A stretch of 64,000 bases of DNA from Luteibacter sp. UNCMF331Sha3.1 (GCF_900109915.1 NZ_FOBU01000001.1:1-64000); one strand, 5' to 3'; positions 7,830 through 17,010 are shown, counted from the first letter of the stretch. Notes: generated by a model not told the origin, from the letters alone. Made by a program: numbers and translations.

Positions 7830-8705
7830 TCACGCCTTGTTCGCGAACTCGCGCACGATGGGTGCGAGCTTCGGATCTTCCAGTGCCATCGCCATCGTGG
7901 CGCGGACCAGACCGGCCTTGTTGCCGCAGTCGAAGCGCGTGCCTTCGAAGCGGTAGGCAAGCACCTTGCCCTGGTCCTTGAGCAGGTTTTCGATCGCGTC
8001 GGTGAGCTGGATCTCACCACCGGCACCCGGGGTCGTCTTATGCAGATACCCGAAGATGCTACCCGGCAGGACGTAACGGCCCACGACGGCGAGGTTGGAC
8101 GGCGCGTCGGCCGGCTTCGGCTTCTCGACCATGTGACGGATCACCGTGGCACGGTCGCTGAGGGCTTCCGTGGCATCGACGATGCCGTACTTGTCGGTGT
8201 CCTTTTCAGGCACCTCTTCCACGGCGATCACGCCGGCGTCATTCGCGAACGCGACGTCGGCCATCTGCCGCAGCGCACCCTTGCCCTTCGTCCAGATCAG
8301 GTCGTCCGGGAGCATGATGCCGAAAGGCTCGTCGCCCACAACGGCTTCCGCACGGAGCACGGCGTCGCCGAGGCCGAGGGCTTCGGGCTGAGTGACGAAC
8401 ACGCAGCGCACGTGGCGGGGAAGGATGCCGCGCAGGATCGCCAGCAGTTCATCCTTGTTCTTCTCCGCCAGCTTTTCTTCGAGCTCGTAGGCCTTGTCGA
8501 AGTAATCGGCGATCGCATGCTTGTAACGGTTGGTGACGAACACCAGCGTATCGGCGCCCGCATCGACGGCTTCGTCCACCGCGTACTGGATCAGCGGACG
8601 GTCGAGCACGGGCAGCATTTCCTTGGCCACCACCTTGGTCGCGGGAAGGAATCGCGTACCGAGGCCGGCTACCGGAAATACGACCTTGCGCAGGGGTTGG
8701 GTCAT
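7830..8705 (-). CDS. galU: UTP-glucose-1-phosphate uridylyltransferase
   Basis: A 291-residue cytoplasmic nucleotidyltransferase making UDP-glucose from glucose-1-phosphate and UTP, for LPS core, exopolysaccharide and sugar interconversion. The N-terminal nucleotide loop VVFPVAGLGTRFLPATK (residues 8-24), the PVLDRPLIQYAVDEA segment and the C-terminal RFEGTRFDCGNKAGLV are family hallmarks. The ATG at 8705 overlaps the stop of the CapD-like gene (ATGA), making galU the last gene of the polysaccharide operon. In this organism it could also link surface sugars to glucose-1-phosphate released by the glucan operon; that is inference. Confidence 0.95.
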   Translation of the reverse strand: MTQPLRKVVFPVAGLGTRFLPATKVVAKEMLPVLDRPLIQYAVDEAVDAGADTLVFVTNRYKHAIADYFDKAYELEEKLAEKNKDELLAILRGILPRHVRCVFVTQPEALGLGDAVLRAEAVVGDEPFGIMLPDDLIWTKGKGALRQMADVAFANDAGVIAVEEVPEKDTDKYGIVDATEALSDRATVIRHMVEKPKPADAPSNLAVVGRYVLPGSIFGYLHKTTPGAGGEIQLTDAIENLLKDQGKVLAYRFEGTRFDCGNKAGLVRATMAMALEDPKLAPIVREFANKA

Positions 8706-10600
8706 GCAATGTCTCCACTTTCGTTTCGGCGTAGCGGCAGGACGTTGTCGCTCTGCGGTTCGCTCCAACGGAAGGAAGGCAGCAGCTGCGACACGCACCG
8801 ACGCAGGGTTTCTTCATCGAACGCGGTCACGGCCTCTTCGGCACGTGCCAGCTGGGTCTGCAACAGTTCCCACGACACCTGACGGTGCTGGGCCTGGAAG
8901 ATCTTCGCGTGGGTCGTGCTCGTGTAGTTCTCCAGCGGATGGAACAGTTCCTCGAACAACTTCTCGCCCGAACGGAGGCCCGTGTAGACGATCTGGATGT
9001 CCGAGCCCGGCCGCTTCCCCGCCAGGCGGATCATCTGCTCGGCGAGGTCGCGGATCTTCACCGGATCGCCCATGTCGAGCGCGAAGATCTCGCCACCCTT
9101 GCCGAGACTGGCCGCCTGGAGGATCAGCTGGCAGGCCTCGGGAATGGTCATGAAGTAACGCGAGATCTCCGGATGGGTAATGGTCACCGGACCGCCCTGC
9201 CGGATCTGCCGGCGGAACAGCGGGACCACCGAACCGGCGGAGTCCAGTACGTTACCGAACCGAACCGTAATGAAACGTGTCGAGGTATGCGCTGCGAGAT
9301 TCTGGCACCAGATTTCCGCCATGCGTTTGCACGCACCCATCACCGACGTCGGATTCACGGCCTTGTCGGTGGAGATGAGCACGAACGACTCGGCGCCGCA
9401 GCGCACGGCCGCGTCGGCCACGATGCGCGTGCCGAGCACGTTGTTGCGGAACGCCTCGCGCAGCTGGCCCTGGAGCATGGGCACGTGCTTGTACGCCGAC
9501 GCGTGGAAGACGATCTGGGGCTGGGTCTCCTCGAACAGGCGATTGATCGCGGTCGCGTCGCGCGCGTCGGCCAGCACGCCGTTGAAGATCATCTCGGGAT
9601 AGGCCGACGTCAGTTCCTGACCGATGCGGTACAGGTTGTACTCGGACATCTCGACGACCGTCAGCGAGCTCGCCCCGAGGCGGGCGACCTGACGGCACAG
9701 CTCCGAACCGATGGATCCGCCGCCACCGGTCACCAGTACCCGACGTCCGCTGATGTTCTCGCGGATGGCGGTCCAGTCGAGCTCCACGGCGTCGCGGCCG
9801 AGGAGGTCCTCGATCGCGACTTCCTTGATCTCGTTGAACTGCGCCCTGCCCGCCACGACGTCCTCGAGGCGCGGCACCGTACGGAACGGCAGCCCCGTGG
9901 TTTCGCAGAACGCCACGATGCGGCGCATTTGCGCGGTGGTCGCGCCGGGCACCGCGATCAGCAGCATCTGCACGGCCACGGCCTTCGACAGCTCGGCCAG
10001 CTGGTCCACCGTGCCGAGCACAGGGATGCCGCCGATCTGCGCGCCGCGGAGCGCCATGTTGTCGTCGACGAAACCGATCACGCTGTAGCGGCTGTCGCGA
10101 CGCAGGTCGCGCGACAAGGCCTCGCCCGCTCGGTCGGCGCCGACGATCAGTACGCGCTTGGTGGGCGCGGACTGGAAAAGGTCGATGCGGCTGTCCTTCC
10201 AGAAGCGGTAGCTCAGGCGTGGCACGCCGAGCAACACCACCAGCACCACCGGATAGACGAGCAGCACCGAGCGCGGCACGCCATCGAGCCGCGCGTACAT
10301 GACCATGGCGAGCCCGATGATCAGGGCGCCGATCACGGTCGCGCGGATGATGTTCCACAAATCGGGCAGACTGGCGAATCGCCAGACACCCTTGTACAGG
10401 CCCGTCCAGTTGAACACCGCGCCCTGCACCAGCAGCACGATGGGAAACTCCATCGGCAGGTAGGTGACCGGCGCGAGATCCGGCATCAGGGCGTAACGCA
10501 ACGACTTGGCGATCCACCATGCGAACGCCGCCATGGCCAGGTCGTGTGCGACGACCGCCGTGCGGGGGTGGATGATGCCTATGAACCTACGCAGAAACAT
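8702..10600 (-). CDS. Membrane nucleotide-sugar 4,6-dehydratase/epimerase, CapD/WbpM/FlaA1 family
   Basis: A 632-residue protein with about four N-terminal membrane helices (residues ~15-130) and two Rossmann folds. The first is CoA-binding-like (RVLIVGADRAGEAL near 150). The second is the catalytic SDR domain (RVLVTGGGGSIGSELCRQ near 287). The active site reads STDKAVNPTSVMGACK, with Met in place of the usual Tyr; this is the S-M-K signature of WbpM-type UDP-GlcNAc 4,6-dehydratases. They make 4-keto-6-deoxy precursors of QuiNAc, FucNAc or bacillosamine for O-antigen. The start at 10600 follows AGGGAG and overlaps the upstream transferase by 14 bases. The gene was not given a symbol because wbpM and capD are both used for this family. 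Confidence 0.85.
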   Translation of the reverse strand: MFLRRFIGIIHPRTAVVAHDLAMAAFAWWIAKSLRYALMPDLAPVTYLPMEFPIVLLVQGAVFNWTGLYKGVWRFASLPDLWNIIRATVIGALIIGLAMVMYARLDGVPRSVLLVYPVVLVVLLGVPRLSYRFWKDSRIDLFQSAPTKRVLIVGADRAGEALSRDLRRDSRYSVIGFVDDNMALRGAQIGGIPVLGTVDQLAELSKAVAVQMLLIAVPGATTAQMRRIVAFCETTGLPFRTVPRLEDVVAGRAQFNEIKEVAIEDLLGRDAVELDWTAIRENISGRRVLVTGGGGSIGSELCRQVARLGASSLTVVEMSEYNLYRIGQELTSAYPEMIFNGVLADARDATAINRLFEETQPQIVFHASAYKHVPMLQGQLREAFRNNVLGTRIVADAAVRCGAESFVLISTDKAVNPTSVMGACKRMAEIWCQNLAAHTSTRFITVRFGNVLDSAGSVVPLFRRQIRQGGPVTITHPEISRYFMTIPEACQLILQAASLGKGGEIFALDMGDPVKIRDLAEQMIRLAGKRPGSDIQIVYTGLRSGEKLFEELFHPLENYTSTTHAKIFQAQHRQVSWELLQTQLARAEEAVTAFDEETLRRCVSQLLPSFRWSEPQSDNVLPLRRNESGDIA

Positions 10601-11624
10601 GTCGCTCCCTTCGACGCAAGCAACGCCGCTTGCCAGTACGCCAGACCGCTGCTCCAAACAGATACACGACCCCGAAGCACACGGGCGCCGCCGCCGGCTG
10701 GCGGTACGCGATCCATGCGACGGGAACGCAGACGAGGACGTTCCATGCGAAGTAACCCGCGGCGACCTTCCGGTGCGCGGCGCCTCGTCTCACGAGCCAT
10801 TGGTACAGGTGCTCGCGGTGCGGAGTGTACCAGCGTGCACCGCGCAGCATTCGCACGAGCAACGTCAAAGTGGCGTCGATGACGAAGGCGGACGAGAAGA
10901 TCAGGGCCGGCCACAGCAGGTTCGTGCGAAACGCCCAGAACATCGCGGAGAGGCCGAAGACCATCAGCCCGAGCGTGCCGCTGCCCACGTCGCCCATGAA
11001 GATGCGAGCCGGCGACCGGTTGAACCACCAGAAACCCAGCGCGGCGGCGGCCATGGCGAGGGCCGCACCGGCCAGCGCCGGGCTGCCCGCCGACCACGCA
11101 AGGGCGGCGGAGGCCGCGCCGAAGAACATGGCCTGCTGGGCCGCCAGCCCGTCGATGCCGTCCATGAAGTTGTGCAGGTTGATGCACCACACGCCGGCGA
11201 GGAGCAGCGGAACGGCCCACCAGAGGCTGGTGGTGAGCGACGCGATCGCCACGCAGAGCAGCAGGGTCGCGGCGAGCTGGATGAGAAGACGCGGGCGGAT
11301 GGGCAACGATCCATGGTCGTCGAGCCACCCGATCGCGGCCACGGCGACGACCGCGACCGTGAACGCCGCCACGGTCGCGGCGCCCGGTGAGACGGGCAGC
11401 AGGAGCAGCGCCGCGGGCATGCCGACGAGCGCTCCGAGCACGATGCCGATGCCCCCGCCGCGTGGCGTCGGCATCGTATGCGAACGACGCCGGCCGGGCG
11501 CGTCGAGCATGCCCCGACGATGCGCATAGGCGATGGCCGCCCGCACGGAGGCGAACGACACGACGAAGGCAAGCAATGCACATCCGGCGAGGAGGCTCCC
11601 GGGGCTCGAAACGGCGGACGTCAT
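10587..11624 (-). CDS. Undecaprenyl-phosphate sugar-1-phosphate transferase, WecA/WbpL type
   Basis: A 345-residue integral membrane enzyme of the MraY/WecA superfamily. It starts lipid-linked polysaccharide synthesis by moving an N-acetyl-sugar-1-phosphate onto undecaprenyl phosphate at the inner membrane. Visible motifs are WLDD (residues 100-103), the catalytic NFMDGIDGL (152-160), FMGDVGSG in the second half and TPHREHLYQ in the loop that reads the sugar. About ten hydrophobic helices fill the chain. Its partner downstream is a WbpM-like dehydratase, as in Pseudomonas wbpL-wbpM clusters, so the sugar is probably a 6-deoxy-HexNAc. The ATG overlaps the lapB stop (ATGA). Confidence 0.85.
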   Translation of the reverse strand: MTSAVSSPGSLLAGCALLAFVVSFASVRAAIAYAHRRGMLDAPGRRRSHTMPTPRGGGIGIVLGALVGMPAALLLLPVSPGAATVAAFTVAVVAVAAIGWLDDHGSLPIRPRLLIQLAATLLLCVAIASLTTSLWWAVPLLLAGVWCINLHNFMDGIDGLAAQQAMFFGAASAALAWSAGSPALAGAALAMAAAALGFWWFNRSPARIFMGDVGSGTLGLMVFGLSAMFWAFRTNLLWPALIFSSAFVIDATLTLLVRMLRGARWYTPHREHLYQWLVRRGAAHRKVAAGYFAWNVLVCVPVAWIAYRQPAAAPVCFGVVYLFGAAVWRTGKRRCLRRRERHVSA

Positions 11625-12793
11625 TCGTTGGCGACACCATGGATGGGACGCACCGTGCCCCAGCTCTTGCAGCTCGGGCATTGCCAGTGGTGGGCCTTGG
11701 CGCCGAAACCGCAACGGCTGCAGCGATACATGGCCTGCCCTTCGAGCAGCTTGCGTGTAAGGTCGCGCAGGATGAGGTAATTCTCGCGTGCCTCGCCGGA
11801 GACCTTGTCCATCGTAGCGTCGATGAGCGCCATCAGGCCGCGCACCGAGGGCCGCTTGCGCAGCTGGCCGGTGAGAAAGTCGATGGCGGTACGCTCGCCG
11901 TCCCTGCCCTCGTAAAGTCGCGTCAGGGCGAGGACCGGCGAAATGCCGTGGTAGCGCTCCATGATCTCGCGCAGGAACGATTCGGCACGGTCCATCTGCT
12001 GCGAACGCGCGTAACAATGCAGCAACGGCGGCAGTATCTCCGGAACGAACGCGATGTCCGCGGCGATGGCGGCCTCGTAGGACGCGATGGCGGATTCGAG
12101 CTCGCCGTCTTCCGACGAGAGTCGCCCCGAGATCATGTGCGCGCGCACGCAGTCGCGCTGGCAGACGAATGCTTCGCGGACGTACTCGCGGGCCTCGGTG
12201 CGTGCGCCGTGCTGGCGCGATTGCTCGGCGAGCTCGCAGTAGAACTGCGCGATCATCGCCGACTCGTCTTCGCCCGTCATGGTTTCCAGGCGACGCGCGT
12301 GCTCGATGGCCTTGTGCCATTCGCGCTCGTGCTGGTAGATCGCGATCAGGTGGCGCAGAGCGGACGGCGCCAGCGCATCCATCGCCACCAGATCGGAAAA
12401 CAGTGTCTCCGCGCGATCGAGCAGGCCGGCGCGCATGTAGTCTTCGCCGAGCTCCAGCAACGCGACGGTCTTCATTTCGTCGGACAGGCCCTGTCGCGAG
12501 ACGAGATGCTGATGCAGGCGGATGGCGCGATCCACTTCGCCGCGTTTGCGGAACAGATTGCCGAGCGCGAGATGGGTTTCGACCGTGTCGCGGTTGTACT
12601 CCGCGAGGCGCAGGAACACCTCGAGCGCCTTGTCCTGCTCTTCGTTGAGCAGGTAGTTGAGGCCACGGAAATAATCGGAAGACAGCTCGTTGACCCGGTC
12701 GCCCGAACGGCGCGCCTGACTCCGTCGGGCCAGCCACCAGCCACACGCGAAGGCCAGCGGAGGAACGAGCGCCAGCAGCCAGATCGGGTTCAT
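11621..12793 (-). CDS. lapB: LPS assembly protein LapB
   Basis: A 390-residue inner-membrane-anchored TPR protein. Residues ~5-22 form the membrane anchor and TPR helices fill most of the rest. The last ~35 residues are a rubredoxin-like zinc knuckle (YRCSRCG ... WQCPSCKSWG). In E. coli LapB (YciM) works with FtsH to trigger LpxC degradation and helps assemble LPS enzymes at the membrane. The ATG overlaps the lapA stop (ATGA) and the stop overlaps the WecA-like gene. LPS quality control and O-antigen building are therefore on one transcript here, whereas E. coli lapAB sits with pyrF. Confidence 0.93.
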   Translation of the reverse strand: MNPIWLLALVPPLAFACGWWLARRSQARRSGDRVNELSSDYFRGLNYLLNEEQDKALEVFLRLAEYNRDTVETHLALGNLFRKRGEVDRAIRLHQHLVSRQGLSDEMKTVALLELGEDYMRAGLLDRAETLFSDLVAMDALAPSALRHLIAIYQHEREWHKAIEHARRLETMTGEDESAMIAQFYCELAEQSRQHGARTEAREYVREAFVCQRDCVRAHMISGRLSSEDGELESAIASYEAAIAADIAFVPEILPPLLHCYARSQQMDRAESFLREIMERYHGISPVLALTRLYEGRDGERTAIDFLTGQLRKRPSVRGLMALIDATMDKVSGEARENYLILRDLTRKLLEGQAMYRCSRCGFGAKAHHWQCPSCKSWGTVRPIHGVANE

Positions 12794-13050
12794 GCCGTGG
12801 TCGCGTTCGCTACCTTGCCTGCCCCACGCTCACGACGGCGCCGGCGCCGCTGGCCTATCGACGTTCCGAGCCAGGCGGTTATCCCGCCCAGTATCCAGCC
12901 GACCAGCACGGCAGCGAGCATCGCCCCGCCCTTGGGCAGGGAGAGCCTCGCGAAGCCGAGGTCGAAGGGGACCAGATCGGCGTTCAACGCCCCGAACACG
13001 ATGCCCGCGGCGACGAAGAACAAGAGGAAAAGGATGGCAATGAGGCGCAT
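12790..13050 (-). CDS. lapA: LapA-domain inner-membrane protein
   Basis: An 86-residue protein with two membrane helices (residues ~4-22 and ~43-63) joined by the short loop GALNADLVPFDLGFARLSLP, and a basic cytoplasmic tail (QRRRRRRERG). This is the layout of LapA (YciS), the small partner of LapB in LPS regulation. It is the first gene of the five-gene operon ending with galU and overlaps lapB by 4 bases. The promoter should lie just upstream, at the edge of the repeat-rich 13.1-14.1 kb region; no clear -35/-10 could be assigned. Confidence 0.88.
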   Translation of the reverse strand: MRLIAILFLLFFVAAGIVFGALNADLVPFDLGFARLSLPKGGAMLAAVLVGWILGGITAWLGTSIGQRRRRRRERGAGKVANATTA

Positions 13051-13220
13051 CCGGCGACTGTACCCGAAAGCTGAACACGGCGGTGCCCACCGGTTCGCTT
13101 TTCGTACAGGTTTCGGGGGGTTGGAAGGGTTTCTTCTGGGGCGCGTTGCGACGGCTCGGCCGATCGGCGAGGCAAGCTGCCTGTGCAGGAGCCGCTAAAG
13201 CGGCGAGCTCTTGGCTCGGT

Positions 13221-13287
13221 GTGGGAGCGGCCTTGGCCGCGATGGGTGCTCGCGACAAGCACCCATCGCGGCCGGGGCCGCTCCCAC
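13221..13287. repeat. REP-like palindrome (long type), tandem copy 1
   Basis: GTGGGAGCGGCCTTGGCCGC pairs with the reverse complement ending GCTCCCAC, with a GATGGGTGC/GCACCCATC inner stem. The 67-base length matches the copies at 13428, 13635 and 56937. Confidence 0.85.
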
Positions 13288-13427
13288 AGAAGACCGGTGG
13301 CGAGCACCCATCGCCAGCAGGCTGGCTCCCACCCGGCGGTAGCCGTCTTGTTGCCACCCGGCGCCTCGGCGGTTGGCGACAAGCTACACATGTAAGAACC
13401 GCTAAAGCGGCGAGCTCTTGGCTCGGT

Positions 13428-13494
13428 GTGGGAGCGGCCTTGGCCGCGATGGGTACTCGCGACAAGCACCCATCGCGGCCGAGGCCGCTCCCAC
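13428..13494. repeat. REP-like palindrome (long type), tandem copy 2
   Basis: Same 67-base palindrome, exactly 207 bases after copy 1, with a GGGTACTCGC loop variant. Confidence 0.85.
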
Positions 13495-13634
13495 AGAAGA
13501 CCGGTGGCGAGCACCCATCGCCAGCAGGCTGGCTCCCACCCGACGGTAGCCATCTTGTTGCCACCCGGCGCCTCGGCGGTTGGAGGCAAGCTGCCCATGT
13601 AAGAACCGCTACAGCGGCGAGCTCTTGGCTTGAT

Positions 13635-13701
13635 GTGGGAGCGGCCTTGGCCGCGATGGGTGCTCGCGGCAAGCACCCATCGCGGCCAAGGCCGCTCCCA
13701 C
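13635..13701. repeat. REP-like palindrome (long type), tandem copy 3
   Basis: Same palindrome 207 bases after copy 2. Its arms pair better than those of copy 1, and it is nearly identical to the single copy at 56937-57003, about 43 kb away. Confidence 0.85.
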
Positions 13702-13802
13702 AGAAGTGCGGTGGCGAGCACCCATCGCCAGCAGGCTGGCTCCCACATGGCGGTAGCCTTTGCTTTTCCCACCCGGCGCCTCAACGGTCGGCAGAGCCGT
13801 CG

Positions 13803-14032
13803 GCCCTCACCCTCGGCGCGACTTGTGGAGGCGAGGGATTCGCGCGGAAAAGGCCCGAAGGGGGCCGGCCTGGACGGCCGGCCGTTTTCGTTGAGGCACG
13901 GAGGCCGAATCGAAAACCCCCGCGCGAAGCCCGTGCGCGCCGGGGCGCAGCCATCAGACAAGGCCGCGCAGCGGCAGCCTTACCCAAGCGACGCCGGAGC
14001 TCGGAGCGGCGAGGGTGAGGGCCGACGGCTCT
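13803..14032. repeat. 230-bp element bounded by 23-bp perfect inverted repeats (MITE-like)
   Basis: The left end AGAGCCGTCGGCCCTCACCC (continuing TCG, 13803-13825) is the exact reverse complement of 14010-14032. Inside is the hairpin GGCCGGCC-tgga-CGGCCGGCC near 13865-13885, followed by GTTTTCG. No transposase, no clear target duplication and no convincing gene are present; a 102-codon Arg/Pro-rich frame on the minus strand looks spurious. It could be a small non-autonomous mobile element or a structured non-coding RNA. Confidence 0.6.
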
Positions 14033-14086
14033 TCGCGACCACGCGAAACCCAACGCGACGGCGCAAGCCGAGCCGCCACCAAAGCC

Positions 14087-14117
14087 CAAAAAAAACGCCG
14101 CGTCAAAGCGCGGCGTT
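14087..14117 (-). terminator. Rho-independent terminator of ihfB
   Basis: On the minus strand AACGCCGCG-ctttga-CGCGGCGTT forms a 9-bp GC-rich stem followed by eight T. The TGA stop of ihfB lies in the loop, so the stem begins inside the coding sequence. Confidence 0.85.
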
Positions 14118-14405
14118 GGTCTCCTCGACGAGGTTTACGCGTTCGCGTAATTCCTTGCCGGGTTTGAAATGTGGGACGTGCTTGCCCGGCAGGGCCACGG
14201 CCTCACCGGTCTTGGGGTTGCGCCCCATGCGCGGCGGGCGGAAGTGGAGCGCGAAGCTGCCGAAGCCGCGAATCTCGATGCGCTCGCCCGTGGAGAGGGC
14301 GTGGCTCATCTGCTCGAGCACGCTCTTGACGGCTAGTTCCACGTCGCTGAACGCAAGGTGGGTCTGGCGCCGCGCCAGCGCCTCGATCAGTTCCGACTTT
14401 GTCAT
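14103..14405 (-). CDS. ihfB: Integration host factor subunit beta
   Basis: A 100-residue DNA-bending protein of the HU/IHF family. It pairs with IHF-alpha, bends DNA about 160 degrees and serves transcription, replication and recombination. The beta-arm reads [15 protein letters not shown] (about residues 57-71), with the intercalating Pro in NPKTG. The N-terminal [16 protein letters not shown] and C-terminal [11 protein letters not shown] match IHF-beta rather than HU. It lies downstream of rpsA, the same order as in E. coli (cmk-rpsA-ihfB). GGGG lies close before the ATG. Confidence 0.93.
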   Translation of the reverse strand: MTKSELIEALARRQTHLAFSDVELAVKSVLEQMSHALSTGERIEIRGFGSFALHFRPPRMGRNPKTGEAVALPGKHVPHFKPGKELRERVNLVEETNAAL

Positions 14406-14443
14406 GGGTCCCCTGGTGGTTCTCGAACTGACGCTGATAACGG

Positions 14444-14482
14444 TGGAACAAACAGCGAGGGGCGGCGTTGACCGCCCCTCGC
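14444..14482 (-). terminator. Probable terminator/attenuator between rpsA and ihfB
   Basis: On the minus strand GCGAGGGGCGG-tcaacg-CCGCCCCTCGC forms an 11-bp stem just after the rpsA stop, followed by the weak T-tract TGTTTGTT. It probably cuts down read-through into ihfB. Confidence 0.65.
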
Positions 14483-14489
14483 CCGACGG

Positions 14490-16163
14490 TTAGTCGGCCT
14501 TGTTCATCTGCTCCTTGAGGAGCGCGCCGAGCTTGGTCGTGCCACCAGCGGCGGACTGGTAGTCGGCCATCGTATCGGCCAGATCTTCCTCGTCCTTCGC
14601 GCGGATCGACAGCTGGAGCTGACGGCCCTTGCGATCCATACCGGTGAACTTCGCCTCGACGGCATCGCCGACCTTCAGGTACGTCGTGGCATCTTCCACG
14701 CGTTCCTTGGCGATGTCGTTGGCGCGGATGTAGCCTTCGACGCCTTCGCCCAGGTCGATGATCGCACCCTTGGCGTCGACTTCGCGGACCGTGCCAGTCA
14801 GGACCGTGCCGCGCGGATTCGTGGCCATGAACTGACCGAACGGATCCTGCTCCATCTGCTTGATGCCGAGGGAGATGCGCTCACGTTCCGGATCGACCGC
14901 GAGAACCACGGCTTCGACTTCGTCGCCCTTCTTGAAGTTGCGGACGAGGTCTTCACCCGAGGCCTGCCACGAGATGTCGGACAGGTGCACGAGGCCATCG
15001 ATGCCGCCGTCCAGACCGATGAAGATACCGAAATCGGTGATCGACTTGATCTGACCGGAAACCTTGTCGCCCTTCTTGTGCATCGCTGCGAAGGCTTCCC
15101 ACGGGTTCGAGCGGGTCTGCTTGATACCGAGGGAGATACGACGACGCTCTTCATCCACGTCGAGGACCATGACTTCCGTCTCGTCACCGACCTGCACGAC
15201 CTTGGCCGGGTTGACGTTCTTGTTGGTCCAATCCATCTCGGAGACGTGCACGAGGCCTTCGACGCCCGGCTCGATCTCGACGAAGCAGCCGTAATCGGTG
15301 ACGTTGGAGACCTTGCCGAACAGGCGGCTGCCGACCGGGTAGCGACGCGCGATGGCGACCCACGGGTCGTCGCCGAGCTGCTTGAGGCCGAGCGAAACGC
15401 GGTTGCGCTCGCGGTCGTACTTGAGCACGCGGACGTCCAGCTCGTCGCCGACGTTGACGACTTCGGACGGGTGACGCACGCGCTTCCACGCCATGTCGGT
15501 GATGTGCAGCAGGCCGTCGATGCCGCCGAGGTCGACGAATGCGCCGTAATCGGTGAGGTTCTTGACCACACCCTTCACGACCGCGCCTTCCGTCAGGCGC
15601 TCGAGCAGCTTCTCGCGCTCTTCCGAGAACTCCGTCTCGACGACAGCGCGACGGCTGACGACGACGTTGTTGCGCTTGCGATCGAGCTTGATGATCTTGA
15701 ACTCGAGGTCCTTGCCCTCGAGGTAGACCGGGTCACGGACCGGACGCACGTCGACCAGCGAGCCCGGCAGGAATGCGCGGACGTCCTTGATGTCGACGGT
15801 GAAGCCGCCCTTGACCTTGCCGGAGATCTTGCCGGTGATGGTCTCTTCCTTGTCGAACGCCTGCTCGAGGTCGTCCCACACCATCGAACGCTTGGCCTTC
15901 TCACGGGAGAGCTTGGTCTCGCCGAAGCCGTCTTCGAGCGCGTCGAGCGCGACCTTGACCTCGTCGCCCACTTCCACTTCCAGCGCGCCGGACTCGTCCT
16001 TGAACTGCTCGATGGGGACGATGCCTTCGCTCTTCAGGCCGGCGTTGATCACCACCACGTCGTTGCGGATTTCCACAACGATACCGGTGACGATAGAGCC
16101 GGGCTTCAGCTTGGAAATAGCCTGCTGGCTCTGTTCAAACAGTTCGGCAAAACTTTCAGTCAT
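14490..16163 (-). CDS. rpsA: 30S ribosomal protein S1
   Basis: A 557-residue protein with six S1 RNA-binding domains, matching the standard gammaproteobacterial S1 (557 residues in E. coli). It binds mRNA upstream of the start codon and docks it on the 30S subunit. Repeated domain signatures include [40 protein letters not shown] and [20 protein letters not shown]. The start [12 protein letters not shown] at 16163 agrees with E. coli S1; the frame stays open further upstream, but that part is not conserved-looking. It lies between cmk and ihfB as in other gammaproteobacteria. Confidence 0.97.
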   Translation of the reverse strand: MTESFAELFEQSQQAISKLKPGSIVTGIVVEIRNDVVVINAGLKSEGIVPIEQFKDESGALEVEVGDEVKVALDALEDGFGETKLSREKAKRSMVWDDLEQAFDKEETITGKISGKVKGGFTVDIKDVRAFLPGSLVDVRPVRDPVYLEGKDLEFKIIKLDRKRNNVVVSRRAVVETEFSEEREKLLERLTEGAVVKGVVKNLTDYGAFVDLGGIDGLLHITDMAWKRVRHPSEVVNVGDELDVRVLKYDRERNRVSLGLKQLGDDPWVAIARRYPVGSRLFGKVSNVTDYGCFVEIEPGVEGLVHVSEMDWTNKNVNPAKVVQVGDETEVMVLDVDEERRRISLGIKQTRSNPWEAFAAMHKKGDKVSGQIKSITDFGIFIGLDGGIDGLVHLSDISWQASGEDLVRNFKKGDEVEAVVLAVDPERERISLGIKQMEQDPFGQFMATNPRGTVLTGTVREVDAKGAIIDLGEGVEGYIRANDIAKERVEDATTYLKVGDAVEAKFTGMDRKGRQLQLSIRAKDEEDLADTMADYQSAAGGTTKLGALLKEQMNKAD

Positions 16164-16329
16164 GTTGATTCCAGGGTTATGAAAGGCCGTACCCGGCGTT
16201 CGCGTACCTACGTGTCGCAAACGGACGGGGGACCCACCGGTTGTGGGTGCGGGATTGCCTCGGAAGACGTGCCCTGCACCGTTGCCAAGAGTCCGCGCGC
16301 ACTGCGCGGACGCCAATGCCGGATACGCC

Positions 16330-17010
16330 TTACGGACGCACCACGGCGAATACTTTCGCCACCACCACCTCGATCGGCATGCCGGTGGTGTCGATCACCA
16401 CGGCGCCTTCGGCGGGCTTCAACGGGGCGACCGGCCGCGACGCATCTCGCTCGTCGCGTGCCTCGATCTCTCGCTGGAGGACGGCAAGTGTAACGCTCAG
16501 TCCCTTATCCTTCAACTGCTTATAGCGCCTTTTCGCGCGTTCCGCCGCGCTGGCCGTCAGGAAGAACTTATGGGCGGCGTCCGGGAAAATCACCGTGCCC
16601 ATGTCGCGACCGTCCGCCACGAGGCCAGGGGCCTTGCGGAAGCCGTGTTGCAGGTCCACCAGGGCCTGGCGGACCGACGGGATCACGGCGATGGCCGAGG
16701 CAGCGGCCCCGGCGGTCTCGGTCCGCAGCTCGTCGGTGGCGTCGTGGCCGTTGACCAGCACGCGGGTCTCGCCCCCGTCCGCGCTGGCCCGGAAGCGGAT
16801 CTTCACCGTCTCCGCGCACCGGGTGACCGCCTCGGCGTCGGAGAGGTCGATACCCTCCTCGCCCGCCGCGTAGCCGACGGCCCGGTACAGGGCTCCGGAA
16901 TCCAGCAGGTGCCAGCCGAGCTGTTCGGCCACCAGGCGGCTGATGGTGCCCTTGCCCGAACCCGAGGGGCCGTCGATGGTCAGGACGGGGGCGACAGCCG
17001 GATGGGCCAT
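16330..17010 (-). CDS. cmk: Cytidylate kinase
   Basis: A 226-residue kinase converting CMP and dCMP to their diphosphates with ATP. The P-loop [11 protein letters not shown] is at residues 12-22, followed by [29 protein letters not shown] is the CMP-binding segment. E. coli Cmk is 227 residues. The start [12 protein letters not shown] at 17010 was chosen for length and a GAGG about 8 bases upstream; a longer frame to 17076 exists. It heads the cmk-rpsA-ihfB cluster, 166 bases before rpsA. Confidence 0.95.
   Translation of the reverse strand: MAHPAVAPVLTIDGPSGSGKGTISRLVAEQLGWHLLDSGALYRAVGYAAGEEGIDLSDAEAVTRCAETVKIRFRASADGGETRVLVNGHDATDELRTETAGAAASAIAVIPSVRQALVDLQHGFRKAPGLVADGRDMGTVIFPDAAHKFFLTASAAERAKRRYKQLKDKGLSVTLAVLQREIEARDERDASRPVAPLKPAEGAVVIDTTGMPIEVVVAKVFAVVRP

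Larger units (their letters stand above)
13187..13807. repeat. Three tandem copies of a 207-bp unit containing a long palindrome
   Basis: The unit starts at about 13187, 13394 and 13601, an exact 207-bp period; copies differ by only a few bases until the third decays near its end. A decayed end of an earlier copy is visible at about 13160-13190. Each unit holds GAACCGCTAAAGCGG, the 67-base palindrome GTGGGAGCGGCCTTGGCCGC...GCTCCCAC, then a half element with CACCCATCGCCAGCAGGC and GGCTCCCACC. Since 207 is a multiple of 3, long meaningless open frames run through both strands. This region, together with the element at 13803-14032, fills the 1-kb gap between lapA and ihfB; no gene is supported there. 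Confidence 0.9.

Noticed and set aside
13187-13807. CRISPR array
   Set aside because: The repeats are 207 bp with no unique spacers, and there are no cas genes.
12984-14018. Long open frames on both strands through the 13.1-14.0 kb repeats
   Set aside because: They exist because the 207-bp unit is a multiple of three; the predicted peptides simply repeat (ERPWPRWVLAASTHRGQGRS) and have no ribosome sites.
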